NCBI GenBank assembly: GCA_036785705.1 | Contig: JAWUZG010000970.1 | Location: 2,142,501-2,206,500, forward strand | Source: Acanthornis magna | Taxonomy: Eukaryota; Chordata; Aves; Passeriformes; Acanthizidae | Direction of reading: 5' to 3' | DNA length: 64,000 nucleotides | Part shown: in pieces, positions 12,101-27,100 of the stretch | Position numbering within the stretch: the stretch's first letter is position 1 | How the letters are laid out: each line of letters starts with the position of its first letter | Position numbers and translations under genes: made by a program | The notes under the pieces: model-generated | The model's input: only the letters and a program-made list of their open reading frames with translations | What the model was told of the DNA's origin: nothing | Databases searched by the model: none

Positions 12101-15100
12101 CTGCTCTTTCTCCCTCTCCAGAGCAGGTTTGCAGGCTTCTTTTTTTCATGCAGCTTCAATCGTTTTTCACTGCTTCCACCTCTGCTTAGCAAAAGGGTGA
12201 ATTTTGCTGCTTTCCCCCAAAATACATTTGATGAGTTATTTCCACCTTCCAGCTAAGTTGACTCTCAAGCTGGAGGAAGAGAAGGGATGGAGACATTGGC
12301 ATTGGATGTAGACAGGAGTCAGCATGTGGGGCTATAGTTTCATACAGGACTGTATCTGCCTGCTGGAATCTGACAGCTGCTCTGTTCTATGGGAAAAACA
12401 GAACAGTTATGATAATGCAGTTTGCCCTGAGAAAAAGAGATAAAAGAAGGCTCTAAATCCTTAAAGGACCAGATAAACAGTGAGCTACACTTTTTACATC
12501 TGTTTTTCTCTGTGTCATATGAAAAAGCAAGGGAAATGACACAGAGCAGCCTAATGATTCATCCAACGGCCCAATTATCCCTGTTTTGTTTTAACAGCGG
12601 GGACATTTTTTTTGTTTGTTAGCTTGTTTGTTTGGTGGGGTTTTTTTGGTGTTTGTTTTGTTTGTCTTTGAGGGTTTTAAAAATTTGTTTGGTTGTTTAG
12701 TTTTTTGTAAAATACTGTTTTGTTTCTAACTTTTTTCTCTGCTTCAAGGAAATATTTTTGGGTTTTAAGAGTAGACAACACCACCCTAAGAGATTTAACG
12801 TGTCTACTTCATTAAGAAGGGATATTCTCACTGGTATTTCTGGTTTTTGACAGTGATCAGTGAAGTGTGTGGGTCAGGAATAAAGTATGATTTCTAAAGA
12901 ACTCTATTCTTAATTTTATGAACAATTTTATAGGCAGGATAAAAGGTGTCTCTGAATGATAACGGAATTTACGCATGAATGCAACTACTGGGATTTTGGC
13001 ATCTGCATGACTAGTCAAAATGGTACTTGGGACATAAGTGTCTCTCAAGTGCTTGTGGAAAATTATAAGTATCTATCGGCAGCAAAGGTAATTGGACAGA
13101 GAAAATAACCTTGGACCAACAGCATTTCTGCAACAGAGTGTTGCAATTTCAGGCATGTTGGCACTTGAAAGACAGCTTCCTACTATTACAAGCATTGAAT
13201 AATTTCTCCCATTAATTTTCCTAAAGAAATTTAAATTGGAAGAAATGATCCAGGATAGGTAAGATGCTTTATTGCACAAATGTATCCTTATTTCTAACTC
13301 CCTTCTTATTTTAAGATTGTAGCTCATTGCTCAAATATTAGAGGACAAAGATATTTTTTTAGTTTGAGGATTAAAGAGATAAGTTGGTTACTTTTTAAAT
13401 AGCCCTGTAGTTACATTCCACTCATAATATGCACATATTTCAATTGCATCTATCACATGAAACAATAATAATTACTAGAAAAAGATTTCAGGAGAAAAGA
13501 CATGTAGGTATTATAATAAAATATTCTATGGTCTCAAACTGATTAAGGAGTTAAACAACTGTCCTGTGTGTCAGTGCATCAGCTTTAATTATCATGCTGA
13601 CAAATATCTATGTGAAATGACAACACTCAAAATATGTACAGCAGATGGAATTTATGGCAAGTAGAGTCCTGCTACATTGTTGGTATTTTTAAAAAATAAA
13701 CAAGCAGATGCTGCAAGAAGACTGTGATAATACTCTTGTAAATACTCAGTGAGCTTAACTGCTTTTATCTTGTCTCCTAGAGCAACTTTTGATTTCAGTG
13801 CTGTCCCAAACTCAAGAGGAGGTTATTTTATTTTTATTTGATTTGATTTGATTTGATTTTATACGTTGTCATTTTCTATGAGTCACATCAGCGCTCTCTG
13901 CTGGCTTATGCCTGCAAAAGGCACTCAGGTCAGACAGGGACCAGCAGCGAGCAGCACAGTCCCAAACAGGAGTTTTGGGGTGGGCTCCAGGAGTTCAAAG
14001 CAGACTAGGCAGGCATGAGGATAGATATGAGCCTACTACTGTAACACAGACCTGTGCCATGGGTGGAGTGCTCTGGTGCGGGGTGATAGCTACACACCAC
14101 CATAGCAAGGGGCAGAGGGCATGTAGAACTTTATTTTCTATCTAAGCTTTGCTGAATTTCATTGTTGTTCTGGTGAAAATGCAAAGGGCCTCACAAGACA
14201 CCTTCCAAGACACACACCTTTTAGATGCAATTTTAGACACAATTTTAACTGCATTTTAAGCAGAAGTCTTAAGCACCAGGTTACACTGGCTCCTGATACT
14301 CACAATTCACCAGAGAAAGGGGTTTGTTTTCACACAGAAGCCATCCTGGGCTTTAACATACTGACAGAACAAGGAATGTTCATTATCCTCTAAGTGCATT
14401 AAGAGACGAAAAGAAACTGAGGAAAGAAATGACTGAGGTTTTAGGTCAGGTTAAATAAACTTCCCACCTTTGAACCTGGTGGACCAACATGGCTTCTTCC
14501 TCCCTGAAACAGAGACACAGTAGGGCTCAAGTATTCAAGTGAGTAGTAATTGCAAGGATTTTAAACATGTATGTTACTTTCCTTAAAAATCAAGGAACCA
14601 AACGGAGTAAAATGATTAGGAGAAATATAGCATATTTTTGGTAAAATGATGTTTGGCATACATTTGGGATTTGGTTCTGGGATTTTAACCACCCAGTTGC
14701 CACCCACATCTAAAGAGTTTGTGGTCACGACTCATTATTTTTGCTGAGCATCCGCCAAGCCACATGCCTGAACCCTCATTTTGATGTCTGAAATCAGCAC
14801 ACGGTAACATTCCCCAGATCTACTAATGCAGCCATGACCTTGTGCCTCTGAAAAGGGCTCACCATCTTCCTTCCAAACAGCTAACTCAGTTCCCCCACGC
14901 TGCTGCTCTCTCCACCTACCCAGGCACTGCGTCAAACCACGAGCAAAATAATGAACACTGCACTGTTCCGCATTCGGGACTGATTCTGCAGGATTTTAGC
15001 CCTAAGTAGACATGGTTCCTCGATTTTGTAACAGACAGAGAACATTCAATTTAGTTTATTTCATTGGAGATAGAGAATGAATCAGCCATTGCCCCAAACA

Positions 15101-18100
15101 GTTTGTTTATGCTTACTGCTTTTTGGGAGCTCTTATATACAAGAGTGTGTGAAGACTGTAAACTGTTTTTTAATGAGAAGAGCTTTTCATAATAATAAAG
15201 GTGAAAGCAGAGTTTGGATCTATGTTTCCTTGCTAGAAAAGAGGGAAAATTGATCAGATCTTCTCTAATATCTATAACAAGTTTGGGGTATTTGAAGGAT
15301 GAAGGATGCACGAAACAGAACTATACCTTCAACTGCTCGTGATGCATTAGCTCTTGGGTTTTGGAAGTGGGTGGTTGTTGTATTTTGCTACTGTTGCCTA
15401 GTGAAGTCATTTATAATCATGAAAAGTGGGTGTAAAATTCATCCCCATGAGAATGATAGTGTATTACAACCACTTTATATTAATTTTGCTGTAGTGTACC
15501 TGGTTTTGTAAGATGTCAGGCAATAGCATGTTCCTTTCTGTTTCGCTGTATCTTGGGGATGAATGACTCAAGGTTAAACCAGGATGAGGGTAAAGTCTCT
15601 TGGACGAGATTTATGAGTATCTTTTTGGCTCCAGCCCAGTTCCTAAATCCTAGGAATCATGCTACCTCCATTTCTGAAATCTTTGTGAAGCAGCATTTTT
15701 TAGAAACAAAATTTCTAGCTAAGGGTAGAGAATAAGTTCTTAACAAAAAATGTACTTTCAGTGTGGAGACTTGGCACCTACTCATGTGCACAGAGCAGAA
15801 TCATGTGAGAGCACATCTATTCTTGCCAGTCCTTTGCAATGTCACTTGCCAATATGTACTGTGCAAATTGTGATTTTTTCACTCCTAAGTAATGTGCTCC
15901 AGCATTAACAGGAGTAGTACCTGATGGAGGGATTGTTTTCAGCTGTAGAAGCTGAGCTCTACAGACCCGAGGCAGAGGGGGCTGCCCAGATCTTTGGTAG
16001 ATGTTGTCCTGTGAATCAGGTGCATGCAATTATTGCTGGCAATGTGCAGTCTGTGCTCAGTGCTGGGTGTAAGTTCAGGAGAAAATTTCAGGGGGAGAGG
16101 ATGGGGACCACCACCTCTTGTCTTCCATTTCCCCCGCTTTCAATGCTACTGTCATTTCCCAGGGCAATGAAGACTTTGAGTTTCTTTAAGTTCACATTTA
16201 AGATGTTGTCATGCTGTACTATTAACCTGAGTGGTACACGAGCTTAACATAGGAATAGCAAAAGCCTCTTCCCGTCTAAGGACACATTCTATGAATCTGC
16301 CCTTTTCTTCTAGGATTTTTCATTTCTCCATTTTTAACTCACAGGTTGCCCAACCAATAGGACCATCAAAGTGAAAAATTCAGTCACTTCTGAGCTCACA
16401 TCAAAACCAAGGCAAAGCAGTCATCACTCCCCTCTTCTTCCCCTCAGCACCTTCCAGAACCTTTTCCTAGCACTTTCCAGGATAAGAAGGCCTCCTCATG
16501 CAGAGGGATCAGAGGCCTCCTCATGTACTTACTTCTCTTTCAACAGCATACATGTAACCTCTTGGAAACCAGAATAATGTATAAATGAGCAACAAAGAGG
16601 AATTGCCAAACATCCTAAAAATTTAAACAAAAATGCCATGGAATGTAATGGCCCAGTTAGTATTTACTCACCACTCTGGCTGGATGTGAAATAATTCTAA
16701 TAATGTGCATCCTGGGTAGATATCCAGTGCAAATGGGAACAAAATTTGTCCCACATTTAATCAGTATATGAATCTTTAATAAAAGCTGTTATGTTCAGGC
16801 AAATTGTGGGAATATAGAAATAAAAAAAATATAAAAAATATAGGCCAGAGCAATATAGGTTAGCTTTCAAGTGTTTGTACCTTCGGTCCTAATGGTCCAC
16901 GCTGTCCATATCTTCCTGTAGAACCCTATAAAAATACACTGAATTTACTGGTAAATCCACATAGCATTTCATAATAAATTTTCTCAGAAAAAAGCCCTAA
17001 TTCATAACCACTACTGTTACAAAAACAATGTTGGAGACCTGTAGTATCAACAGAGAATAATAAAAGGTAAGCATTGTTTTGGGTTGTTGTTCTGGTAAAT
17101 ACTGCCTTGTTCTATGTTATCATGCAAAGAACTAAAGATTTCTGCTTCCTACAATGACAGCTTTAGTGTTGTCACTGCATATTAAACATGTTTTTAGAAA
17201 TATTAGAAATAAATTTATCCAAGTGCATTTGTTGCAAGGGATTGCTTTCAATTAATTTGCTTTCTTGGATAAACTTAAGATATCATACCAGTTCAGAGGC
17301 AATGCGGTCTGGCTAAGTTTAAAGGCAGTTTCCCAAAATGTTTATTTCAAAAAACATTTGGAGATTCAAATTCCTTTCTTGTCTCTGTAATTACCGTAAA
17401 GTACAATTATGACTCTTTGACGGTAAAGTGGACAACAGTTCATTATTGGTAATTTCAGAAAGTTGAATGGAAGACAAAAGGAATTCAACAGAGTAACTGA
17501 GTTGTCTTTATCTGGAATATGAAGACGCTAATAAACATTAATGCTAAATAATGAGAAAACACCAATGAAACTTTACACTGATCTGTGGAAGAAAGAGAAT
17601 AGAGACCCTGAAAATGAGAGCTGAGCCTTCAGAAAAAGTAAATTTGATATCTCTACTTTGAAATGCAACCACTATTTTCTGTTAAAAGATTAATAAAAAT
17701 TTCAACAGATACAAAGAGGGTACCAATAAATGTAATTTATTTCCCTGTTTGAGTGGCAGACCACTTAGGGACAGATACTCTGTTTTCACGTAAACACCAC
17801 TGGGTACTCTAGAGTTCTGATAAGGTGTAAACGGCTCATAATGCAGTACCTGTAAGTAAGTAAAATTTTTCATGATTGTAATAATTTTCATGATTACAGC
17901 AGAATTCTTATTTTTCTTATCTTCTTTTTCTCATCTGCCTTCATTACTGACTCAAACTTTGCAGAGTAATTAAGCAGTAACAGGAAAATTTTGTTCAACT
18001 GCAACAAGACATTTTTTGAATATTTATAGCTGAGTGACTTGGAAACAATGCCTGTTATAAAACCAAATGTGAGAATAAGGCTGTGACTAAGGCAGGACAG

Positions 18101-21100
18101 AATACACAGTTTTGGCCCTGGTTTTGGACACCTCCTTCTTTCAGCTAACGAATTCAATACTTATTTTTGTAACTGTATCATTTGTGCCACTTTTTAGTAA
18201 AAGACATAAGAGGGGGCAAAGTTCTCTAAGCCATTACAGTGGGTCAGCTGTAATGTCAGTGACTCACAATCAGCAGTACTTTAAGCCTACACAGTAAAGA
18301 GCTGCTCAAAGTCACTTCTGTCTCCAGTGTTCAGTTGGTTTCTGATGACCCATGGAATCATAGAAACAGGATTTTACAGGCCTGTGGAGGCCATCTAATC
18401 CAAACACCCCCCTGAAGTAGAGCTGTCACCAGCTTCAGATCAGGTCAGTCTTGTCTCTGTCCAGCAAAGTCCCAATGTCTTCAAGATTAGATCTTCTGCA
18501 ACCACCCTGGGAAAATTGCCCCAGTTCTGCAACCAACCTCCTAAAGAGCAGCCTTCACCTAAAGCTTAGCCTGAACACCTCAAGCTGCAAATTGTGACCA
18601 CTGTCCCGTGTTGCAGCATCGGGCACTACAAGGAACAGTTTGGCTTCATCGTATTTGCAGTTGCCCCTCAGAGACTCGTAAGCAGCTACTGGATCATGCA
18701 TTTGTCTCCTTTTGTCGCCAGACTAAAGCACTGGACCTCCTTCTGTTGTTAAGAATGACAATAAATCCAAATGATTTGGTAGGTACTGAGGCATTTTATT
18801 CCTATAGTCCCTACTTGATGATTTAAGTGGCCCACACATGGAAAAGATCTCCAGAGACACAGTGATGGAGAAAAAAGCATCCCTTTGCCTGTGACATTGC
18901 TTGCTAACTACTGGGAACAATTTTTTAGTTTAAAAGTGGCATGTTAGATTACACACATATGACTGCCAAACTATAACATTTCAGTTTCATCTTCATATAT
19001 GTGATTCACTTTCATATGCAAGATGGGAATCTATTAGGGTGAAAGAAGAAATGGAGAGTTAGAGAACATGAAAACCCTTATTTCACCCCTTAATATATCA
19101 AAAATATATTAGGGTAGAATCTAAAAATCATTAACTAATGAGGTTTCAGAGAAATACCATTCAGATTCTTTGGAGGACACAGTTATTGTAATGTAATTCC
19201 AGGGCAAGTGAATCCAGTTCAGTGTAGTGATTCTCAACCTATAGCTGACTGGGGCTATACGTATCCAAAAAGCAGGAAGGAGGACACTTTTGTTTTGAAA
19301 AACCCCAAAACAAATCAAACAACCCAACAACAAATTATACTCCCATCCCCCAAAACATAGACTTACCTTTGGCCCCCTCGATCCTGGAATTCTTGATTGA
19401 CTTAACAGGTCGATGCTACCTGATCCTTCCATGTCCTAATGGAAGAGAAAAAATGCTACAGAATTTAAGAATTTCTCTTTTTTTTTTTGTTGTTTTTTCC
19501 AACTGCTTTGTTTTCTGAAGTTCTGTAAAAACTGGAAACATGCTGAACACAAATATTTTTATCTTTTTTCATTAACTGTTTTTTTGAGAAAAATGGATGA
19601 TGTTCTTGAGATAGGCTCTGCTCAGATGTAATAAAAACACATTGGTCTTCCTTACAGAAACTCTTCTCTTTACAGTCTTGCCAACTTGACACCATTGCTT
19701 CAGCACTTCAGGCTGAACAGCATCAGGTGGAAGTGAAACGTTATATACTATGTTTAAACACACTTTTAAGCAGTATTTTTCTGTTTAGCATTTACCTGCC
19801 ACCCAGCTATGGAAACACTATGACTAGTAAGGTTTACCAGAACTGATTTATGGCAGGGACAACTTGCAAGCAGATTGTTAAGAGCAGCAAACACTTTTCC
19901 TAAATAAAGGTCCTTCCTAATTCTCACAGTTGAATATTGAACTCCTTCCTAAAATACTGCTTACTGAAATTGAACAGAAAAAAGTTGCACCATCAAATTG
20001 TAGAATTAATTATGTTGAAAGAGATCTCAGAGGCTGCCTAGCCCAGCCTCCTGTTGAAAGCAGTGTCGCCACTGAATCCCAATTAGATTATTTAGGGCTT
20101 TGTCCCCTTAGGCCTTCTAGAGATGGAGGTTAAGTGTTCTCCAGACTAAGCAAGCTCAGCTCCCTGAGACTTTCCTTATAGGTCATCTGCTCCAGCCCAC
20201 TGTCCATTTCCATTTCCCTCTGTTGACTTCAGAAAGAAGTCTCTGTGTCATGGGAGTCCTTGAGAGTAGTCTCCATATTTCCCATGGAGATATTTTAGCA
20301 GTTTAAAAGGAAACTACACAGAAAGCAGAAACCTCCCTCCAGCTTTCATCATTCTATGACATTACAGATGCATGGCAGGAGCAGGAGCTGCAAGTTCCAA
20401 AGAAGCAAAGAAATGAAATTGCAGGCTGCCATAATTTCTTGTTTCAGCCCCAGCACCATCCATGCCATGGTCCTATCCCTTGGACTATGACTAGTCTAAA
20501 CTTGTCAGACTGTGCTTCAAAACATCTGGATGAACCATGTCAGCAGTGAACTGTTCAATTGCTTTTAGCTGCAGTTTTAGTTGCAGCTGTGCTGGCTTAA
20601 TTGTTTCCTTCTTCTGAAAAGGGAAAATCTTAATCTTTCTTTGTTCCACTTCCCTGCTCACAGCCATATAGCCTTCATTTTCAACATCAGCATCATGTGT
20701 TGAATCCCCTCATTTTCCTTCAGGTGACTAAAATGGCAGAAATACATTAATTTTGGGGGGTGAGAGTTCTCTAAAATTTTAGTGAATTAAATTGGCTTGT
20801 GGAAGAGTTGATGGAATACTTAATGTTAGTGCATGTGAAGGGCAGGCAGGTGCCAGGAATGTCTGCAGCCAGGAGAAGGAACAGGAGAAAATGAGAACCT
20901 CCACCTCCTAGTGACAGCAAGCCCTTGTGTCAGCTGACCATGTTTAGAGGATCCACGATCCTGACCCACTTAGCCTTCTGGCAGCCAGGGACTCGAAATG
21001 GCTCAGGTTAGCACAGGTGTGATGCACTCAGGGGATGGTGTAAGAAAAAGTGTGAGACACCAATTAAATGACCTTCAGCTACTATTGAATGACAGCTTAA

Positions 21101-24100
21101 TGCCGAAGGTATGGAAAACATCGTCTGACCTGACTCCACTGAAAAAGAGAGATCTTGTTCTTTTGACCTTTTCTGCCAACTCCACAAGAGTAAGAGAAGC
21201 AGAAGGAATGCACAGCTGGAATCAGGTCCTTCCTTTTTGGGGGCCAAGGTGAGAGACCTTTCATACAACTTCATGCAACCTGACATTGATTGAACGTCAT
21301 TCAGACTTTCATTCTGCTCCTCCATTGAATATCAGTGTACCAAATACCAGCAGAAAATCTCCTCATACTCTCTTTGGGCTGTTTAACCAAATGCTCACTG
21401 CTTAGGGTGAACCACAAAATGTGTTTCTGGGTCCTTTCTCTTGACTGCACTGTGCCAGTCTGTTTTCCCCTTTAAGAGAGTGCTTGATGCCTGCCTTATA
21501 TAACACATCATCACTTTTGACATCTGCATGTTTTTAATGGGTTTACCAGGTACCTTCTGCAGCTCAAACTGTTCTTTTGGCAAGCATAAGTGCCAGCAAA
21601 CACCATGCCATTTGGTTTTTGCACATAGCTGATCACAGATGCTAACAAGTGCTCACAGGAGTGTTTTGCAGAAACAGCCTTACAGCAATAAACAGATTGC
21701 CAATGAAAAGGTAGTGTCACCCTAACAAACTGGCAGACCATCGTGCTGCCTCAACAGATGGCAAGGGTGGGCATCCAAAAGATCAGCTACAGCTAGCAAG
21801 ACTGTTTGCAGTAGTACTCCTCTCAGGGAAACGAAAATCATGCCAATTCTGTTTGGACTAGATGAAGTTCAAGATGAAGCCAGTCAAGATACTGTTACTG
21901 CAGTTAGAGCTCAGATCTGTGTTTGCATCCATAAAAGTGGGGACTCCCAGTTTTCACTCTCTCCTGCCCATCTGCTAAGTTTCCTCCTCTGAGACTTAGG
22001 TATCAAAAGTGGCAGAGTTTGATCCTAAGCACACAATTGCAGGAGAACTCTTTGGTGACATAATGAGGCCATGTTACCTTCTACTCAAATAGTGCAAATG
22101 GGGAAAAGTGGAGAATCTCTTAAGAACAGGCCCTCACAGGTCACAGAAGATGACTGTAAGTCAGAGAAGCTGTCATTCTGGGCTAAAACTAATACCAGGC
22201 CTGGGATGAAGATGTGACTTGCTAGTGGTCCTTAAGACATTCTGAGACAACCAGATATTTATTTGAGGGTGACTCTGTACCAGCCTTTGTAGTGTGATTA
22301 AGATAAGGCAAAGGACTGTTTGTATGCCTAGACTTTGTGCTGTTCCTTGCTAACAATTTCAGTGCTGGCAATTAAGAAGTTGTGAACTTCTAGAGAGAGT
22401 TTTTGTCCATTGAAATTCACTGACATCAGTGAGATTAATAACCAGTAGTGTATACAGCACAATATTATTTAGTCACACATCAGAAAGCAAATCTAAACAA
22501 GCATTAGTGGTCACACCTGTGACACCTCAAAGTGTCGATAAAGAAAAGAAAAACACAGAAGAAGTGGGGTAGATACTAAGAGAAATGTGTAAGTATACGG
22601 GTATTTTTCAAACACCACCAGTTGACGGCAGCAATTCTACAGATGGCCAGTAGTTTTGGTCAAACATCCTTACTTCTCTGATGAGACTGCCCTGAGTTAC
22701 TATGCAAACTTAATTATACCCCATGACATAAAAAACTCTGGAAATACTGTCCTGAGCCAAACAGCTAAATTGGAACGGAAGAATGCATGGGAAAAAAAGG
22801 GGAAAAAAAGGAAGACACAAATGTGAATATTGATATTGACTATTTCTCTACCTCTCTTCACAAAGATGTTAATGCAGCAGCCCTAATTCTTGAAACTGGG
22901 TGTTCTTCCCTTGCCTTTCTGTACTGCAAAGCCACTTTCTGCTCCGGATCATCCGGATGAGCAGTTCTCAAATGCCGTGTAAAACTCATTTTGATCTTGC
23001 CAGACCTCATGCTTTAAAGTGATGAATGTATTATTTGAAGAAGTAGAAAAAGTAGCATCTGCAATGTTATATTTTTAATAAAACATTTTTGTTCTAAGCA
23101 GAACAGACCATGAGGTCAGAAATGACCAACATGTATCTCTGTATTTACAGTCCTTGGTAAATTTCAATCTAGAACTAATTACTCTATCTGTCATCAATTC
23201 AGCCTTCAATAACTGTGAAATATACAGGTGATTGCAATGTCTCTCATCTAGAGGAAATGTGTCCATAGTTATAACAAACTTCAGAATAGAAAAATACCTC
23301 AAATCCCAAGCTGTAACTTAGTCCCGGTGGTCCAGGAGGTCCAGGGGGCCCAGGAGGCCCAGGAGGTCCTGGTGGTCCAGGTTTTCCAGGAGACCCAATA
23401 GGGCCAGCTTCTCCTTTGGGACCTATTGATCCAGTGACTCCAGCATCACCCTAAAAAAATAAGTCAGTCTATTGATATGTTGAATATGCCTAAGTAGAGG
23501 CAAGTAAGTAGATTTATGGGATCACAGAATGGTTTGGGTTGGAAAGCTCATCAAGTTTCCTATCCCTCTGCCATGAGCAGGGATACCTTCCACTAGACCA
23601 GGTTGCTCCAAACCACATCCAACCTTGAACAGTTCCAGGAAGAGGTCATTCCCTGATTGTGTTCATGGCAATCCCCTGGACTTGCTCCTACAGGTCCATG
23701 CCTTTCTTGTGCTGGAGGTCCCAGAGCTGGACACAGCAGTCCAGGTGGGCTCTCCTGAGGGCAGAGCAGAGAGGGAGCATCACCTCTCTTGACCTGCTGG
23801 TCATGTGTATGGGCTCTGGCTGAGCTGGAGTTTGTTTTTCCCACAGCAGCCCTCACAGTGCTGTGCTTTTCACTAGTAGCTGGAAAGCTGTGGATAACAC
23901 TCAGTGTTTTGTCTGCTGCTGAGCAGCGCTGGCACAGCATCAGTGCTGTCTCTTTAACATCCTCTTCCCCCCATCAGGTGCTGGGAGTGTGCAAGACCCT
24001 GGAAGGGGACACAATGAGGCTAAAATAGCTGACACAAATAAACCAAAAGGTTATGTTATTCCGTACCATATGACGTCAGTTCAGATATAAAAGCTAAAGG

Positions 24101-27100
24101 AGGGAGGAGGAATGGGGAGCATTTGTAATTTTACTATGTTTGCCTTCTGGAGCAGCTGCTTCCCAGGAAGTGGCTGAACATTACTCACTGATGGGAAGTA
24201 GAGATTAAACTTTTTTCCCTTTGCTTATATGCACACAAACTTTTACTTTCTTTTTGCTTTAGTAAACTGCCTTATCTCAACCTACAAGCTGTTTTCCGTC
24301 GTGTTCTCCCCCCCGCCACCCTGTCCCTCTAGGAAGGGGAGTGATGGAGGTGCATCCAGCCGAGGTTAAGCCACTACACCACGCTTCATAGAGAAGCATG
24401 TTGGCCAACTGAGAAGCCAATTTGTCCACTTCATTATGTTACACAATAATAATCTTTACGGTTTCTCACCCCTTTTCAGTAATGTGCTGTATCACACTGA
24501 TACTGTCATTCTACTGTCATTCATAAAGATACTGCCTTTTTTGTTACCTTTGGACCAGCAGAACCAGGTAGACCTTGATCACCCTGTAAAAAAAAAAAAA
24601 ATCAATCCTAAATACTTAGAATAAGAGTATTAGGCAACAAAAAAACATTTATGGTATTTTTCCTTAATAAAAATGCCCACAGATTTCTGTGTTAATTTGA
24701 TGTCCTTTACATGAAGTCCTTCATCTGAAACATCAGACCTCTTAGTTAAAAAGAAAACAATCTGTAATTCAGGAGTTATAATAACACATTAATAACTTTG
24801 TATAGTATCTTGACAGGACTCAACCTCATATTTCAATTATTGCTGAAGATTTTAAGAGTTTGGAACACACAGAATTAAACATTGCAGGTCACATCCTCAT
24901 GTTTTGACATAAATGTCAAAATTGCCATGGGATGTAAAGAAGTGGAAACTGATCCCACCCAGGTTGTCTAGGGCACCTTTACAAACACTGGATGCGATGA
25001 CTAGAAAGCTTTTAAGGTTCCTCTGCAGCAATCAAGATTTTATCAAGATTTGCTTTTATACACTTTACTTGCATATTGTTTTTTTCCATTTTTAGTTCAT
25101 GGAATAGACAGAAGGGCATGCAAATAATTCTTTTTCAAATTGCTCTGAATCTAGTGGAATTAATTTTTATATTGGCTAGGTCCTCACTCAGAAGAAATAT
25201 TATTTGAGTAAAGTCTGAAAAAAATGAGTAAGCACCAGGAGTAAAATGATAATGTTTTTTCCTAAAAGCAATGGCAAAACTCCATGCCAAATGTCACACC
25301 ACTGAAAAAACTGAATTTACTTTCAGTGCATCCTGTTGTTTCTTCCTGTAATCTTCTCTGGATTAATTTGGAATAATGATCAACACAGACATTGCAATAT
25401 GAATTAAATCAAGGTTTTCAGAAAAAAAATAGTAAAAATGGAAAAATACTCTTGCCTGAATTGAACAGATTGAAATACATAGTGCTTCAATTCGAATTGA
25501 ACTTTTAGCAAACAGACTCAGTGAGGCAAAACATTTGTTATTTATGTTTGAGGATTATGATTTTTTTAAAAAAAAAATTCTCTTCTGATTGCTTCCCTTT
25601 TCACATCAGTCTCTTCCTTTAATAAGCAATTGATGTTCAGTTTACTTCAGCTAGACTTCTTTCAGTTCTTAGGCTCCCTCATGTAAAACACACACCACTG
25701 ATTACAATGGACACAGGTTTCAGATGCCTGCTTGTTACACACATACTGCATTTTCTGGGGAGCTGCTGGTTCCCATGTGGGTTGCACTTTTATCGACCTC
25801 AAGCTTTTGATATCACAATTCAGAACCTTCAGCCTCCAGAGATAAAAATAAATCAATATTCTGGCCATTTAAGGCTTGCCTTTTCATTTCCCTTACGTGT
25901 GAAATTGCAACGTACACTTGGGAATTAACTTTCAAGTTCTTGTGCATAAAGTGTGCTGTAGAAGCTCACTAGAGGATGAAATTGTCCCATAGGTTTTGTC
26001 TCTGTTTTCTGCAAATCCTTCTTGAAGGGACGTGCAAAAAAAAGGTGTTTAAAATAATGTTTTGATTAACATTAGATTAGATTAATTTCCCCAAGTCTAG
26101 CCTTTTTAGCCCATAATAGTAGTTGCTAAGTGATCTCTCCGTCCTCGTCTTGACCCATGAGCTTTTCATCATATTTTCTCTCCCTGTCCAGGTGAGGAGG
26201 GGAGCGGTAGAGCAGCTTTGGTGGGCACCTGGTGCCCAGCCAGGGTAGGCCACGACTTTGTCTCCTGTTTGCCAGATTAAATGCTTTGCGCTCCTTCAGA
26301 TTCTTCCCGCCTGTCATATAATATGTCATCAGCCTGTGCCAGGCTGGACTAGCGGATTTCTTTCTTTCCCCCTGGAGACTCACCTGTGTGAGCCCAGTTG
26401 TGACTGGCTTTTTAGTGGCAAATCACAACAGAGTAGTTCATATTGCATGTCGAATATTGTGTGCCGCAGAAAATGAGACAGCATCCAATAGGGAATTCTG
26501 CATTTCTGAATATGCCTTTTGAGATGTATTCTAATAAGCCATTAGTATCTGGATTCCATTAAAAATTATTGAAGCCAGATGCTATTGTGTTGCAGGGACA
26601 ACTATTTATGATTTTTACAGTCTGGAATTGACAAAGATTTTCCATTGAAGTAGGAGCAAGATGGACATTTAACTTACCTTTTTTCCCTTCCCTCCTGGTG
26701 GGCCAACCACTCCATCACGGCCAGGAGGACCTTGGGGACCCTGTAGATGACAGTAAATCTAAAGCAGGTGCCACTCGAGAGCCGGATTTCTAGAACATGT
26801 TTGTAAGTATTTTGGACCAACCGATGACACAGCATTACGAAAGACTAATACCTCACACCATTAAGTTTTAACACTTCTCTTTCTTGTCTTCTGAGAGTTT
26901 GGCTTTGTATCAAACCAGTATTTAAATATATTTTAGTAGAAAACTATGTACAACAATCATAAAATAACAAACAAAAATAAAACCCAGTATAATGTAAAGA
27001 TTAACATGCAAAACATTGGTGTTACACAAGCAGGTTTTGACAACACCGTAAAAGATGTGATGGGGTTGAAATCCCCAGGCACCTCAGCTACCCTCACTTT

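Larger units (their letters stand above)
11940..14467 (-). other. COL15A1: Intron between exons 18 and 19
   Basis: It holds a T/G-rich low-complexity tract (12605-12725) and a short TTTGA repeat (13838-13860). Otherwise nothing recognised. Confidence 0.8.
23451..24547 (-). other. COL15A1: Intron between exons 14 and 15, almost filled by retroelements
   Basis: A CR1 end (23518-23858) is followed directly by an LTR (23859-24378). Little non-repeat sequence remains. Confidence 0.85.
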
